Origin: Candidatus Agathobaculum merdavium
GTDB lineage: Bacteria; Bacillota; Clostridia; Oscillospirales; Butyricicoccaceae
Assembly: GCA_019115615.1 (NCBI GenBank)
Contig: DXDE01000147.1
Location: 1-36,740 of the forward strand
Direction of reading: 5' to 3'
Length of the DNA stretch: 36,740 bases
Shown: positions 1-9,111 of the stretch, piece by piece
Numbering within the stretch: the stretch's first letter is position 1
Layout of the letters: every line of letters starts with the position of its first letter
The notes under the pieces: model-generated
The model's database searches: none
What the model saw: the letters and a program-made list of their open reading frames with translations, nothing else
Told to the model about the DNA's origin: nothing
Made by a program: the position numbers and the translations under genes

Positions 1-111
1 TTGGTTTTCCCTCTCTTTCGTTGTAGAGTCACGCTTGGCACGGCGGCGTCCGGTTTTCGGGCACACTTAACAAAGCCATTGCACAATGCGGCTTTTAGTA
101 GCATAACACAA

Positions 112-139
112 ACAGCAGGACTCTGTCAAGCCCTGCTGT
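112..139 (-). terminator. Rho-independent terminator downstream of the membrane/coiled-coil gene
   Basis: An 8-bp inverted repeat, ACAGCAGG (112-119) and CCTGCTGT (132-139), encloses a 12-base loop. On the minus strand it is followed by TTTGTGTTAT and lies just past the stop codon at 156. On the plus strand it is followed by CCGGTTTTT, so it may work in both directions. Nothing else gene-like is seen in bases 1-111. Confidence 0.6.
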
Positions 140-155
140 CCGGTTTTTGTGATAA

Positions 156-818
156 TTATTCGAAGAAAGTCGCCACAAAGGCATACATACCGCTCGGCAC
201 GGTGGTCGCGCTGCCGGTAGCGGCGCGGTCCATGCTGACAAAGCCCTTATCGCCCTCGGCAAGGCCGATCACGCGGTCGGTGAACAGCACCCAGTAAGTG
301 CAGGCGGGCGCATCGCCCTCGACCACGGCATAGCCTGCGGCATCGTCGCGGTAAGCCGTGAGTTTATCCTGCAGATAGCCGGACGGGACGTTCAGATACT
401 GATACTGCGACCCGGTGCTGCGCACGACATAAACGCCGTCGTTCAGCTGCGGGATCAGATCGGCCAGACTGTCGGTCTGCGCGGTGGTCGGATCGGGCAG
501 CGAAGCCGTCAGCCCTGCCATCAGCGTCTGGTTTTCCTGCGTCAGCGTGGTGACCTGCGTGGACAGCGAGGTCTTTTCGCCGTTCAGGGTTTCGATCTGC
601 TTGTTCAGCTCCTTGATCTTACCGCCGCGCGATAGGAACAGCGCGAAAAACAGCACTGCCAGCAGGAAGCAGACCAGCACCGCAATGCACAGCGCCATGC
701 GGTAGTTGATCTTCACAGGCTTTTTCGCAGGGCGGCGTAGCGCGCCGTCCCGATCGACACGGGTCGCGCCGATGCGGTCGCCGATCCGGTGACCGGATTT
801 TCTTCTATCGCCCATCAT
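156..818 (-). CDS. Single-pass membrane protein with coiled coil, unknown function
   Basis: I do not recognise a family for this 220-residue protein. It has a basic cytoplasmic N-terminus (about residues 1-40, many Arg/Lys), one strong hydrophobic segment at about 41-63, a heptad-like Leu/Thr/Lys-rich coiled coil at about 66-97, and a C-terminal part of about 120 residues (100-220). That part has aromatic residues and short beta-like stretches and would lie outside the cell if topology follows the positive-inside rule. The start is the ATG whose bases overlap the rpiA stop (ATGA, 815-818), which implies translational coupling. A second ATG follows directly, so the start could be 815. The basic-TM-coiled-coil layout recalls FtsL/DivIC-like or LysM-type envelope proteins, but no diagnostic motif is present. 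It is the last gene before the terminator at 112-139. Confidence 0.75.
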   Translation of the reverse strand: MMGDRRKSGHRIGDRIGATRVDRDGALRRPAKKPVKINYRMALCIAVLVCFLLAVLFFALFLSRGGKIKELNKQIETLNGEKTSLSTQVTTLTQENQTLMAGLTASLPDPTTAQTDSLADLIPQLNDGVYVVRSTGSQYQYLNVPSGYLQDKLTAYRDDAAGYAVVEGDAPACTYWVLFTDRVIGLAEGDKGFVSMDRAATGSATTVPSGMYAFVATFFE

Positions 819-1492
819 TTTGTCGGGTTCTCGATGACCTTGACTTCGCCCGAGGCGCAGCCGACGATCATACGCTTGCACATGTTGAGGAACAAGCCGT
901 GCTCCAGCACGCCGAGCATGCCGGTCAGCTTGCTGTAAACATCCTGAATATCAAAGCCCGCGCCCAGATGCAGATCGGCGATGTAGTTGCCGTTATCGGT
1001 GACGAAGGTCTTGCCGTCCTTGACGCGCAGGACAGGGTTAAAGCCATACGCCGCCATCTTTTCCATCGCCTGCTTAGAGCCGTACTGCGCAATCTCAACC
1101 GGCAGGTGGAACGCGCCGATCTTGTCGACCAGCTTGCTTTCGTCCATGATCCAGATGACTTCCTTCGCCATCGACGCGACAACCTTCTCGCGATACAGCG
1201 CGCCGCCGCCGCCCTTGATGGCGTTAAACTCAGGGTCGATCTCGTCGACGCCGTCGATCGCCAGATCGACATGGTCGAGCTCGTCGATCGTCAGCAGCGG
1301 GATACCCAGCTCGCGCGCCTGCGCCTCGGTCGCCTTAGAGGTCGGGATCGCCTGGATTTTCAGGCCGTTCTTGACCATTTCGCCCACCGCGTTGACCATA
1401 TGATATGCGGTCGAGCCAGTGCCCAAACCAACTACCATGCCATCCTTTACGTATGTAGCGGCCTTATCGCCCGCCAGCTTTTTCATATCCAT
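815..1492 (-). CDS. rpiA: Ribose-5-phosphate isomerase A
   Basis: This enzyme interconverts ribose 5-phosphate and ribulose 5-phosphate in the cytoplasmic non-oxidative pentose phosphate pathway. The 225-residue product has the family landmarks: a GLGTGSTAYH phosphate-binding loop near the N-terminus, the DGVDEIDPEF active-site segment and a KGGGGALYREK segment holding the catalytic Glu. The length matches bacterial RpiA. The ATG at 1492 is chosen because AGGGAGG sits 8 bases upstream; the ATG 8 codons earlier (1516) has no such site. A sigma-A promoter lies at 1578-1606. Read-through from folD is possible, since no terminator is visible between them. The stop overlaps the next gene by 4 bases. 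Confidence 0.96.
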   Translation of the reverse strand: MDMKKLAGDKAATYVKDGMVVGLGTGSTAYHMVNAVGEMVKNGLKIQAIPTSKATEAQARELGIPLLTIDELDHVDLAIDGVDEIDPEFNAIKGGGGALYREKVVASMAKEVIWIMDESKLVDKIGAFHLPVEIAQYGSKQAMEKMAAYGFNPVLRVKDGKTFVTDNGNYIADLHLGAGFDIQDVYSKLTGMLGVLEHGLFLNMCKRMIVGCASGEVKVIENPTK

Positions 1493-1577
1493 CGTTTTTT
1501 CCTCCCTGCCGTCCATGCCAGAGGTATTCCGGCTTCCTGATTACCCTTACCGGAGAATTCCCGGCGGTCTTATCATT

Positions 1578-1606
1578 ATTATATAAGGATTACAAAAAAA
1601 GGTCAA
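1578..1606 (-). promoter_or_regulatory. Sigma-A promoter of rpiA
   Basis: On the minus strand TTGACC (1606-1601), a 17-base spacer and a perfect TATAAT (1583-1578) lie about 85 bases upstream of the rpiA start. The match to the -35/-10 consensus is 11 of 12 with ideal spacing. Confidence 0.85.
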
Positions 1607-1623
1607 TCTTTTCTATGCCGGGA

Positions 1624-2475
1624 TTAGAGACCGTGCTGCAATTTCGCCGCCTTGAGCGTGTTTTTCATCAGCATCGTGATGGTCATCGGGCCTGCGCCGC
1701 CCGGCACCGGCGTCATGTAGGACGCCTTTTCCGCGACTGCCGGATCGACGTCGCCGCAGACCTTGCCCTCGGCATTGCGGTTGATGCCGACGTCAATGAC
1801 GACCGCGCCCTCTTTCACCATATCAGGTGTGATGAAGCCCGCCTTGCCGACCGCCGCGACCAGAATGTCCGCGCGGCGGCAGACCGCCGCGATATCCTGC
1901 GTGCGGCTGTGGCAGATCGTGACCGTACCGTGACGGTGCAGCAGCAGCATGCTCATCGGCTTGCCGACGATGTTCGAGCGGCCGACCACGACGCACTCCT
2001 TGCCCTTGGGATCGATCTGGTACTCATCGAGCAGCTCCATGACGCCTGCGGGCGTGCAGGGCACGAAATCAAAGTTTCCGGTCATGATCTTGCCGACGTT
2101 GACCGGGTGGAACGCGTCGACGTCCTTCTTCGGATCGATCGCGTCGATGACCGCCTGCTCGGAGATGTGCTTCGGCACCGGCATCTGGCACAGGATGCCC
2201 GAAACCTGCGGGCTTTCGTTCAGCTGCGCGATCAGGCCAAGCAGTTCCTCCTGCGTGGTCTCCTCCGGCAGGGCGTACTTCTCGCTGTAAAAACCACACT
2301 CAGCACATGCCTTTTCCTTATTGCGGACGTAAATCTCGCTCGCCGGGTCGTTGCCTACGATGATGACCGCCAGGCCAGGCGTCACGCCCTTGGCCTTCAG
2401 CTCCTCGGTCTCCGCCAGAATACTGCCGCGCACTTTGGCCGACAGCGCCTTTCCGTCCATTCTCACTGCACTCAT
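1624..2475 (-). CDS. folD: Bifunctional methylenetetrahydrofolate dehydrogenase/cyclohydrolase FolD
   Basis: FolD oxidises 5,10-methylene-THF with NADP+ and hydrolyses the methenyl product to 10-formyl-THF, feeding purine and formyl-Met synthesis. The 283-residue protein has the usual length. Visible motifs are the YxxxK catalytic motif (Tyr49, Lys53), the CQMPVPKH segment matching the family QLPLP signature, the VVVGRSNIVGKP nucleotide-binding loop, and the PVPGGAGPMT signature near the C-terminus. The start ATG overlaps the lgt stop (ATGA) and has AAGGGGGA about 8 bases upstream, inside lgt. It is therefore translationally coupled to lgt in the yfmF-yfmH-lgt-folD operon. A downstream ATG at residue 6 has no better ribosome site. 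Confidence 0.96.
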   Translation of the reverse strand: MSAVRMDGKALSAKVRGSILAETEELKAKGVTPGLAVIIVGNDPASEIYVRNKEKACAECGFYSEKYALPEETTQEELLGLIAQLNESPQVSGILCQMPVPKHISEQAVIDAIDPKKDVDAFHPVNVGKIMTGNFDFVPCTPAGVMELLDEYQIDPKGKECVVVGRSNIVGKPMSMLLLHRHGTVTICHSRTQDIAAVCRRADILVAAVGKAGFITPDMVKEGAVVIDVGINRNAEGKVCGDVDPAVAEKASYMTPVPGGAGPMTITMLMKNTLKAAKLQHGL

Positions 2476-3428
2476 TTGTCAGATCCCCCTTTTTCGTTTT
2501 TGTCTGTCTGTTCTTCCGGCTCGGCCGGCGCGTCAGCGGCTTCCGCCGTCTTTTCCGCCTGTTCGGCGGGCTTTTCGTCCGCAGCGGGCGCTTCCGTCGC
2601 CGCAGGCTCGGTCACCGGCTCCGCCTTAGACGGCACATAGAACGCCTTTGCAACCTTGATCCGGTTATACTTGCGCGCCAGCAGCGCGATCGCGACGATG
2701 CAGCTGACTGCTGCCAGTACCTGCGAAACGCGCAGCGTGCCGATATACAGGCTGTCCGTGCGCAGGCCCTCGATCCATGCGCGGCCAAGGCCGTACCATG
2801 CAACGTACAGCAGCGCCATCTCGCCTTTGAACTTGCGCTTCTTGGAATAGAAATGCAGCGCAATGAAGCCCACAAGATTCCACAGCGATTCATACAGGAA
2901 AGTCGGGTGCACCGCCGCCGCACCGTCGATCGACATGCCCCACGGCAGGTCGGTCGGGCCGCCATGCGCCTCGGCGTTGACGAAGTTGCCCCAGCGGCCG
3001 ATACACTGGCCGATCAGCAGGCCAAAGGCTGCAAGATCGCACAGGCTGGCAAACGAGAGCTTTTTGACGCGGCTGTACACATACAGCGCGACCACCACGC
3101 CGATCACCGCACCGTAAATGGCGATGCCGCCGTTCCAGACCGCAATGATCTCATTCAGGTGCTGGCTGTAATAGTCCCACTCAAATACAACATAATAGAT
3201 GCGCGCGCAGATGATACCGACCGGCACGCAGATGATCAGGCAATCCATCAGGTTGTCCGAGGTCGCGCCAAACTCCTTGACACGCGCGTTGACATACAGC
3301 GCCGCCAGCACAAAGCCGATGCAGATGATGATGCCGTACCAAAAGATGTCCTTGCCGAAAACATTGGCAGCGACGCGGTTGATCTGGAATTCCAGCCCAA
3401 GCGCCGGGAAAGAGATTACATGTTCCAT
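2472..3428 (-). CDS. lgt: Prolipoprotein diacylglyceryl transferase with acidic C-terminal tail
   Basis: Lgt is a polytopic membrane enzyme that transfers diacylglycerol from phosphatidylglycerol to the lipobox cysteine of prolipoproteins, the first step of lipoprotein maturation. The 318-residue product shows the hallmark GRWGNFVNAEAHG signature and a series of hydrophobic helices up to about residue 260. After the last helix comes a low-complexity tail (about 268-318) rich in Ala, Pro and Glu. It carries about 15 acidic and 6 Lys residues, extending beyond the usual enzyme length of about 260-290. A modest GGAAG ribosome site precedes the ATG. The gene lies 30 bases after yfmH and overlaps folD by 4 bases. 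Confidence 0.96.
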   Translation of the reverse strand: MEHVISFPALGLEFQINRVAANVFGKDIFWYGIIICIGFVLAALYVNARVKEFGATSDNLMDCLIICVPVGIICARIYYVVFEWDYYSQHLNEIIAVWNGGIAIYGAVIGVVVALYVYSRVKKLSFASLCDLAAFGLLIGQCIGRWGNFVNAEAHGGPTDLPWGMSIDGAAAVHPTFLYESLWNLVGFIALHFYSKKRKFKGEMALLYVAWYGLGRAWIEGLRTDSLYIGTLRVSQVLAAVSCIVAIALLARKYNRIKVAKAFYVPSKAEPVTEPAATEAPAADEKPAEQAEKTAEAADAPAEPEEQTDKNEKGGSDK

Positions 3429-3458
3429 GGTGTTTGCTTCCTTTGCTGTCGAAATCTT

Positions 3459-4721
3459 TTATTGGGGCCGGATGACCGACATAGAGGACCGGTCGCGCTG
3501 CGCCCAGCGCGCATAGACCGCCTGCACATCCTGCGGGCTGATCGTGTCGCACAGGGCGGCGAAGTCCGCATAGTCCTCGCCCGCGAATATGGCCGCCGCC
3601 TGCTGCCGGGCATACGCCTCGGGCACATCGAGCACGCGCAGCCACAGGCCGTAGAGCGCCTTTTTCATGCGGTCGAACAGCGCCTGTTCCACGCCCTCGC
3701 GCGCAAGCCGCGCGGTTTCCGCCTCGATTGCCGCGCGCGCGGCCTCCGGGTCGCGGCTCTCGCCGCCGAGGATCGCCGCCGCCCCTTCCGGGAACAGCAT
3801 ATAATCCGTGTCGAAGTCGCGACCGATCAGGCGTTTTCCATACAGTTCCGCATAGAGCGGCGCGGTGTCGCCGCACAGGATACGCACTGCCAGCTCACCC
3901 AACAGCGCGCGGCGCAGGCGGCTTTCGCCTGCCGCGAGCGGCGTATCCTTAAAGCCGAGCAGGAACTGCGGGCGGGACACCGCCATCCGCCGCTCGACCG
4001 TCAGCTCATTTACCGCCTCGCGGCGGTCGCCGTAATGCCGCTGGCCGATTTCCGGCGCTTCGGCGGGCGAAAACTGCGCCGCCATACGGCAAATTTCGTC
4101 AAAGTCCGCCGTGCCGCAGACAATCAGCGCCATGTTTTTCGGGCTGTAAAACGCACGGTGACAGGTGTAAAGCACCTCCGGCGTGATCTGCGCGATGCTC
4201 TCCACACTGCCCGCGATCGGCACGCGCACCGGATGGTTGCGGTACAGCCCTTCAAGCAGACCGCAGAACAGCCGCCAACTCGGCGTATCGTCCATCATGC
4301 CGATCTCCTGCCCGATGATGCCGCGCTCCTTGGCGACATTCTCCTCGGTGAAATACGGCGTGAACACGAATTTCAGCAGGATTTCGAGATTTTCCTCAAA
4401 CCGGTCGGTACAGGAAAAGTGATAGGCCGTCATTGTGTGGCTGGTGAAGGCATTGGGGCTTGCGCCCGTGCGCGCAAATTTTTGCAGCGCGTTGCCGTCC
4501 TCATCCTCGAACATCTTGTGTTCGAGGAAATGCGCCACGCCTGCAGGCGTATCATGCCGCTCGCCGTCAATCGTGAACGAAGCGTCGACCGAACCGAAGT
4601 TGGTCGCCAAAATTGCAAATGTCTTGCTGAAGCCTTCCTTGGGCAGATAGCACACGCGCAGGCCGTTTTCCAGCGTGCGTTCCTCCATGCGCTCACGCAG
4701 GGCAGTCCAAACCTTGCTCAT
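3459..4721 (-). CDS. yfmH: M16-family zinc peptidase YfmH (B. subtilis YmfH-like), catalytic partner
   Basis: This is a 420-residue M16 (pitrilysin/MPP-type) metallopeptidase. The inverted zinc motif HFLEH is intact at residues 64-68, with Glu67 the predicted general base. The ERGIIGQEI segment about 70 residues later supplies the third ligand (probably Glu139). The C-terminal half follows the inactive M16_C fold. B. subtilis names this protein YmfH; NCBI uses YfmH, described as EF-P 5-aminopentanol modification-associated. Its start ATG overlaps the stop of the upstream paralogue yfmF, so the two are probably made in equal amounts and work as a heterodimer, as in other M16B pairs. Its physiological substrate cannot be told from the sequence. 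Confidence 0.93.
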   Translation of the reverse strand: MSKVWTALRERMEERTLENGLRVCYLPKEGFSKTFAILATNFGSVDASFTIDGERHDTPAGVAHFLEHKMFEDEDGNALQKFARTGASPNAFTSHTMTAYHFSCTDRFEENLEILLKFVFTPYFTEENVAKERGIIGQEIGMMDDTPSWRLFCGLLEGLYRNHPVRVPIAGSVESIAQITPEVLYTCHRAFYSPKNMALIVCGTADFDEICRMAAQFSPAEAPEIGQRHYGDRREAVNELTVERRMAVSRPQFLLGFKDTPLAAGESRLRRALLGELAVRILCGDTAPLYAELYGKRLIGRDFDTDYMLFPEGAAAILGGESRDPEAARAAIEAETARLAREGVEQALFDRMKKALYGLWLRVLDVPEAYARQQAAAIFAGEDYADFAALCDTISPQDVQAVYARWAQRDRSSMSVIRPQ

Positions 4722-6001
4722 TTCGCCGCCCCCTTCATCAGATAGACCATGTCAAGCGTGGTCGCCTGCGCGGCCGCGACGATGCGCGCGCGGTCAACGG
4801 TTTGCACCTGCGCGATGCGCTCCTCCGCCGACACCATCGTGCCCGCGGCGGCCTGTCCGAGCCAGTAGCGTTCAAGCGTCAGCGGGTCGTCCAGCATTGC
4901 ACCCCAGTTCGTTGCAAGGGTACGGCGCGCGCCGTCGATTTCCGCATCCGTGATATCGCCTTCGCGGCAGGCGTCCAGCTGGCGCAGGATCTCGTCCCGC
5001 GCGACGGCAAACTTGTCGTTTTCGATACCGGAGTTGACCATCATAATGCCCTTGGGGGCAATGAACTGCGCGCTCGCGTAATAGCACAGCGACTGCTTTT
5101 CACGCACATTGAGGAACAGCTTGGAGCTGGTCGAGCCGCCATACAGCGTCTGGAACACCCAGTAGGCCGCCGGGTCGCCCCCGGTCAGGCTCGCCCCGCC
5201 CGTGCGGAAGCCAAGCGACAGCTTGGCCTGCGTGACCGGCTCTTCCTCGACAACCTCGCGCGCTTCGCCCGCGGGCTGCGGCAGCACAACCGTCGGCAGC
5301 AGCGGCAGCGCTTTGGGACGCGGCTGCGCCAGCGGCGTTTGCGCGAACAGCGTCTCGACTGCGTCGGCCGCGAGCGGCCCGCAATAAAACAGCTCGAGTT
5401 GCGCCTCATCCAGCGCGCGCTGGTAAGCCGCGTACAGCTTTTTCTCGTTGATTTTCTCGGCCTGCTCCTTGGTGCCGTGCACCGGCTGGCCATACGGCTC
5501 GTCCGCACACATCAGCTGGGTCAAACGCAGCGGTACCCAGACGCACGGATCGTTTTTCTGCGCCGCGATGCGGTCAAGCAGGTTTTCGCGCTCGCCCGCC
5601 GTATAATCCGGGCAGAACGCCCCGTCCTGCGTGTACGGGTCGTACAAAAGCTCGGCCAGCAGGCGGATCACGCCCGCCGTCAGCCCGTCCGCGCCGGGCG
5701 CACAGCTTTCATCGATACAATCGGATAAAAAGCCGACCGCCAGCTGCTCGCCCTCGCGCCGCACAACCGCTTCGATGCGCGCGCCGTACAGTCCGTCTAG
5801 CGCTTCGCCGATTGCGCGCAGGTCGGGCAAGGCGCGTGTCCCGCGCCGCAGCACGTGCGGCAGACAGGCGCGCAGCGCGCTGTCCGGGCCGCCGAGCGGC
5901 AGCAGCAGAGCCGTGCGGATCACCGCGCGCTTGAACTTCGGCGTGGTCACACAGGTCAAATGCACGCCTTCCGCCAGCTTTTTCCGCGTCACTTGTTGCA
6001 T
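4718..6001 (-). CDS. yfmF: M16-family peptidase-like protein YfmF (YmfF-like), non-catalytic partner
   Basis: This 427-residue paralogue of YfmH belongs to the M16 superfamily but lacks the zinc site. Where YfmH has HFLEH it has LPHVLRRGT, matching YmfF-type proteins. It should therefore be the structural or regulatory half of an M16B heterodimer. The glycine-rich FRTGGAS and LYGGSTSSKLF segments in the C-terminal half match the substrate-clamp region of such subunits. The ATG at 6001 is preferred because GAGGG lies 6 bases upstream; an in-frame ATG at 6013 lacks a good site. It is the first gene of the unit driven by the promoter at 6041-6069. Confidence 0.9.
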   Translation of the reverse strand: MQQVTRKKLAEGVHLTCVTTPKFKRAVIRTALLLPLGGPDSALRACLPHVLRRGTRALPDLRAIGEALDGLYGARIEAVVRREGEQLAVGFLSDCIDESCAPGADGLTAGVIRLLAELLYDPYTQDGAFCPDYTAGERENLLDRIAAQKNDPCVWVPLRLTQLMCADEPYGQPVHGTKEQAEKINEKKLYAAYQRALDEAQLELFYCGPLAADAVETLFAQTPLAQPRPKALPLLPTVVLPQPAGEAREVVEEEPVTQAKLSLGFRTGGASLTGGDPAAYWVFQTLYGGSTSSKLFLNVREKQSLCYYASAQFIAPKGIMMVNSGIENDKFAVARDEILRQLDACREGDITDAEIDGARRTLATNWGAMLDDPLTLERYWLGQAAAGTMVSAEERIAQVQTVDRARIVAAAQATTLDMVYLMKGAAK

Positions 6002-6040
6002 GTTTTCCCTCATTTCCGGCAGTATTTTCCCATGGGCATT

Positions 6041-6069
6041 ATTATAGCATCATTGGGGGGATGAAGCAA
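6041..6069 (-). promoter_or_regulatory. Promoter of yfmF-yfmH-lgt-folD
   Basis: On the minus strand TTGCTT (6069-6064), a 17-base spacer and a perfect TATAAT (6046-6041) are seen, with a TGC extended -10 immediately before the TATAAT. It lies about 40 bases upstream of yfmF and is divergent from the ylxM promoter. Confidence 0.75.
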
Positions 6070-6114
6070 ACGTAGATTATGTGAACAAACTTTGCATTTG
6101 CCGCTATTTTTCCC

Positions 6115-6143
6115 TTGACACGGCGGCAATTATACGGTAGAAT
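6115..6143 (+). promoter_or_regulatory. Promoter of the ylxM-ffh operon
   Basis: A perfect TTGACA (6115-6120), a 17-base spacer and TAGAAT (6138-6143) lie about 55 bases upstream of the ylxM start. It is the best consensus match in the window, as expected for a ribosome/SRP operon. Confidence 0.88.
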
Positions 6144-6198
6144 AGTCACGTTCGATGTAAAGGCGAATCACTTTACACTTTCGCAGGGAGGCCCGCCG

Positions 6199-6570
6199 AT
6201 GAAAGGCAAACCGCTCGAAATGAGCCTGCTGTTCGATTTCTACGGCGAGACGCTCACCGAAAAACAGCGCGAGCTGTTTGACCTGTATTATAATGAAGAC
6301 CTCTCGCTCGCCGAGATCGCCGAGCACGCGGGCATCACCCGCCAGGGCGTGCGCGACAGCATCAAGCGCGCGGAACACGCGCTGGGCGAGATGGAGGAAA
6401 AGCTCGGACTGGTCGCCCGGTACGGCGGCACCGAACGGTGCGCCGCGGCGCTCGCCGAACAGGTCACGCTTTTACAGACGCTCAACGCCGACAAACTGCA
6501 CAGCCGCGAGGCGGAGGACATCCTTTCCCGCATGGCGGCGCTGCTCGACCAGTTCAGGCAGGAGGCTTAA
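6199..6570 (+). CDS. ylxM: YlxM-family SRP-associated helix-turn-helix protein
   Basis: YlxM (UPF0122) is a small helix-turn-helix protein nearly always encoded next to ffh and linked to signal recognition particle function. The 123-residue product begins MKGKPLEMSLLFDFYGETLT, typical of the family. It has a sigma-70 region-4-like HTH at about residues 35-65 (LSLAEIAEHAGITRQGVRDS), followed by a long helical tail. The ATG at 6199 has GGGAGG 7 bases upstream; earlier in-frame ATGs lie in the promoter and can be dismissed. The ffh ribosome site AGGAGG is embedded in the last codons of ylxM. Confidence 0.93.
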   Translation: MKGKPLEMSLLFDFYGETLTEKQRELFDLYYNEDLSLAEIAEHAGITRQGVRDSIKRAEHALGEMEEKLGLVARYGGTERCAAALAEQVTLLQTLNADKLHSREAEDILSRMAALLDQFRQEA

Positions 6571-6571
6571 C

Positions 6572-7933
<1,362 letters not shown>

Positions 7934-7939
7934 CCCACA

Positions 7940-7967
7940 CTATTGTTTGTAAAGAAATTTACAATAG
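7940..7967 (+). promoter_or_regulatory. GAAA-tetraloop hairpin in the rpsP leader
   Basis: Between ffh and rpsP an AT-rich hairpin can be drawn: CTATT (7940-7944) pairs with AATAG (7963-7967), and GTAAA (7949-7953) pairs with TTTAC (7958-7962). There is a 4-base bulge and a GAAA loop. It sits 33 bases before the rpsP start and is not followed by a T-tract, so it is more likely a processing or stability element than a terminator. Confidence 0.35.
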
Positions 7968-7999
7968 ATCATTTCTATTTCAGAGGAGGTGAAACATCC

Positions 8000-8242
8000 A
8001 TGGTAAAGATCAGACTGCGCCGTCTGGGCGCTAAGAAGGCTCCGTTCTACCGCATCGTTGTCGCTGACTCCCGTTACCCGCGTGACGGCCGTTTCATCGA
8101 GGAGATCGGCACCTACAACCCGCTGACCGACCCGGCTACCGTCAATGTTGACGCTGACCGTGCTCAGGAGTGGATCAAGAAGGGCGCTCAGCCGACCGAT
8201 ACGGTCCGCGGCATCCTGAAGAAGGCCGGTGTGCTGAATTGA
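8000..8242 (+). CDS. rpsP: 30S ribosomal protein S16
   Basis: S16 is a primary 16S rRNA-binding protein needed for 30S assembly. The 80-residue product starts [20 protein letters not shown] and contains [19 protein letters not shown], both diagnostic of the family. The length is normal. The ATG at 8000 is set by the very strong AGAGGAGGTGA site upstream. Codon use looks more translation-optimised (frequent GCT and CGT) than in neighbouring genes, as expected for a highly expressed ribosomal protein. It is third in the ylxM-ffh-rpsP-khpA-rimM-trmD operon. Confidence 0.98.
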   Translation: MVKIRLRRLGAKKAPFYRIVVADSRYPRDGRFIEEIGTYNPLTDPATVNVDADRAQEWIKKGAQPTDTVRGILKKAGVLN

Positions 8243-8256
8243 GTGAGGCTATCGAA

Positions 8257-8487
8257 ATGAAAGAGTTATTGACCTATATTGTCAAAAATCTGGTTTCCGA
8301 GCCGGATGCGATTGCCATCACCGAGGAGATCGACGGCGATAACGTCACCTATTCCCTGCGCGTTGCGCCCGGGGATATGGGCCGCGTCATCGGTCGTCAC
8401 GGCCGCATCGCAAAGGAAATCCGCACACTCATGAAAGCGGCAGGCAATCGCGAAAATAAGCGTGTAACGGTCGATATTCTCGACTGA
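8257..8487 (+). CDS. khpA: KH-domain RNA-binding protein KhpA
   Basis: KhpA is a single-KH RNA-binding protein that partners KhpB/Jag and affects sRNA function and cell elongation in Bacillota. The 76-residue product has the GxxG loop in GRVIGRHGRIAKEIRTLMKA, diagnostic of the family. The ATG at 8257 is chosen because GAGG lies 8 bases upstream, just after the rpsP stop. The position between rpsP and rimM is conserved across Bacillota. KhpB is not in this window. Confidence 0.93.
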   Translation: MKELLTYIVKNLVSEPDAIAITEEIDGDNVTYSLRVAPGDMGRVIGRHGRIAKEIRTLMKAAGNRENKRVTVDILD

Positions 8488-8522
8488 CCCGCTGGGGACA
8501 GCCCCAACGGACAACGCCGTAT

Positions 8523-8550
8523 AAAAATCGCCGCAGCGCGGCGATTTTTT
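8523..8550 (+). terminator. Terminator after khpA
   Basis: A GC-rich stem CGCCGC/GCGGCG with an AGC loop (8529-8543), extended by flanking AAAAAT/ATTTTT pairing and a run of six T. It would end or attenuate transcription between khpA and rimM. No separate rimM promoter is obvious, so partial read-through is likely. Confidence 0.75.
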
Positions 8551-8604
8551 CTTATCTGCGCGTGTTTTGCGCGCCATCCCCCATTCGGAACGGAGGAGAC
8601 AACC

Positions 8605-9111
8605 ATGCCCAAACGTTTTTTAGAAGCCGGCAAGATCGTCGGCACGCACGGCGTGCGCGGCGACCTCAAGGTGCAGAGCTGGTGCGACAGCCCCGAGGTG
8701 CTGTGCGACTTTGACACGCTCTATCTGGACGAAAAAACACCGGTGACGGTCGAAAAGGCGCAGGTGCACAAAAATGTCGTGCTGATGCACCTGACCGGTA
8801 TCGATACGGTCGAAGCGGCAGAGACGCTGCGCGGCCGCGTGCTGCACCTCGACCGCGACGACGTCGACCTGCCGGACGATCTGGTGTTCATTCAGGACAT
8901 CCTCGGCTTTGCCGTGCACGACCGCCGCACGGACAGCGAGGTCGGCAAGCTGCGCGACGTGATCACCAGCAACCCGGCGCACGATATGTACGAAATCAAG
9001 ACTGCCGAAGGCCGTCTGGTCTATGTGCCCGCGTCCAAGCCCTTCCTCGAGGAGATCGACATGCAGGCGGGCGTGATCTATATCCGGAGCATCGAGGGGC
9101 TGCTGGAATGA
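8605..9111 (+). CDS. rimM: 16S rRNA processing protein RimM
   Basis: RimM is a 30S assembly factor that binds S19 and the 3' head domain of 16S rRNA. The 168-residue product has the N-terminal beta-barrel motif GKIVGTHGVRGDLKVQ and a C-terminal PRC-barrel domain (about 93-165) containing VGKLRDVITSNPAHDMYEI and VPASKPFLEEID. The length is normal. GGAGG lies 9 bases before the ATG. Its stop overlaps the trmD start (ATGA). Confidence 0.97.
   Translation: MPKRFLEAGKIVGTHGVRGDLKVQSWCDSPEVLCDFDTLYLDEKTPVTVEKAQVHKNVVLMHLTGIDTVEAAETLRGRVLHLDRDDVDLPDDLVFIQDILGFAVHDRRTDSEVGKLRDVITSNPAHDMYEIKTAEGRLVYVPASKPFLEEIDMQAGVIYIRSIEGLLE

Noticed and set aside
1..297. Open frame on the plus strand at the left edge
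   Set aside because: It starts with TTG at the first base, has no ribosome site, overlaps a terminator and the end of a real gene on the other strand, and shows no recognisable motif.
1578..1600. Possible WalR box (TGTAAT-N5-TATAAT) at the rpiA promoter
   Set aside because: The second half is the -10 box itself and mismatches the TGTWAH consensus; rpiA is not an expected WalR target.
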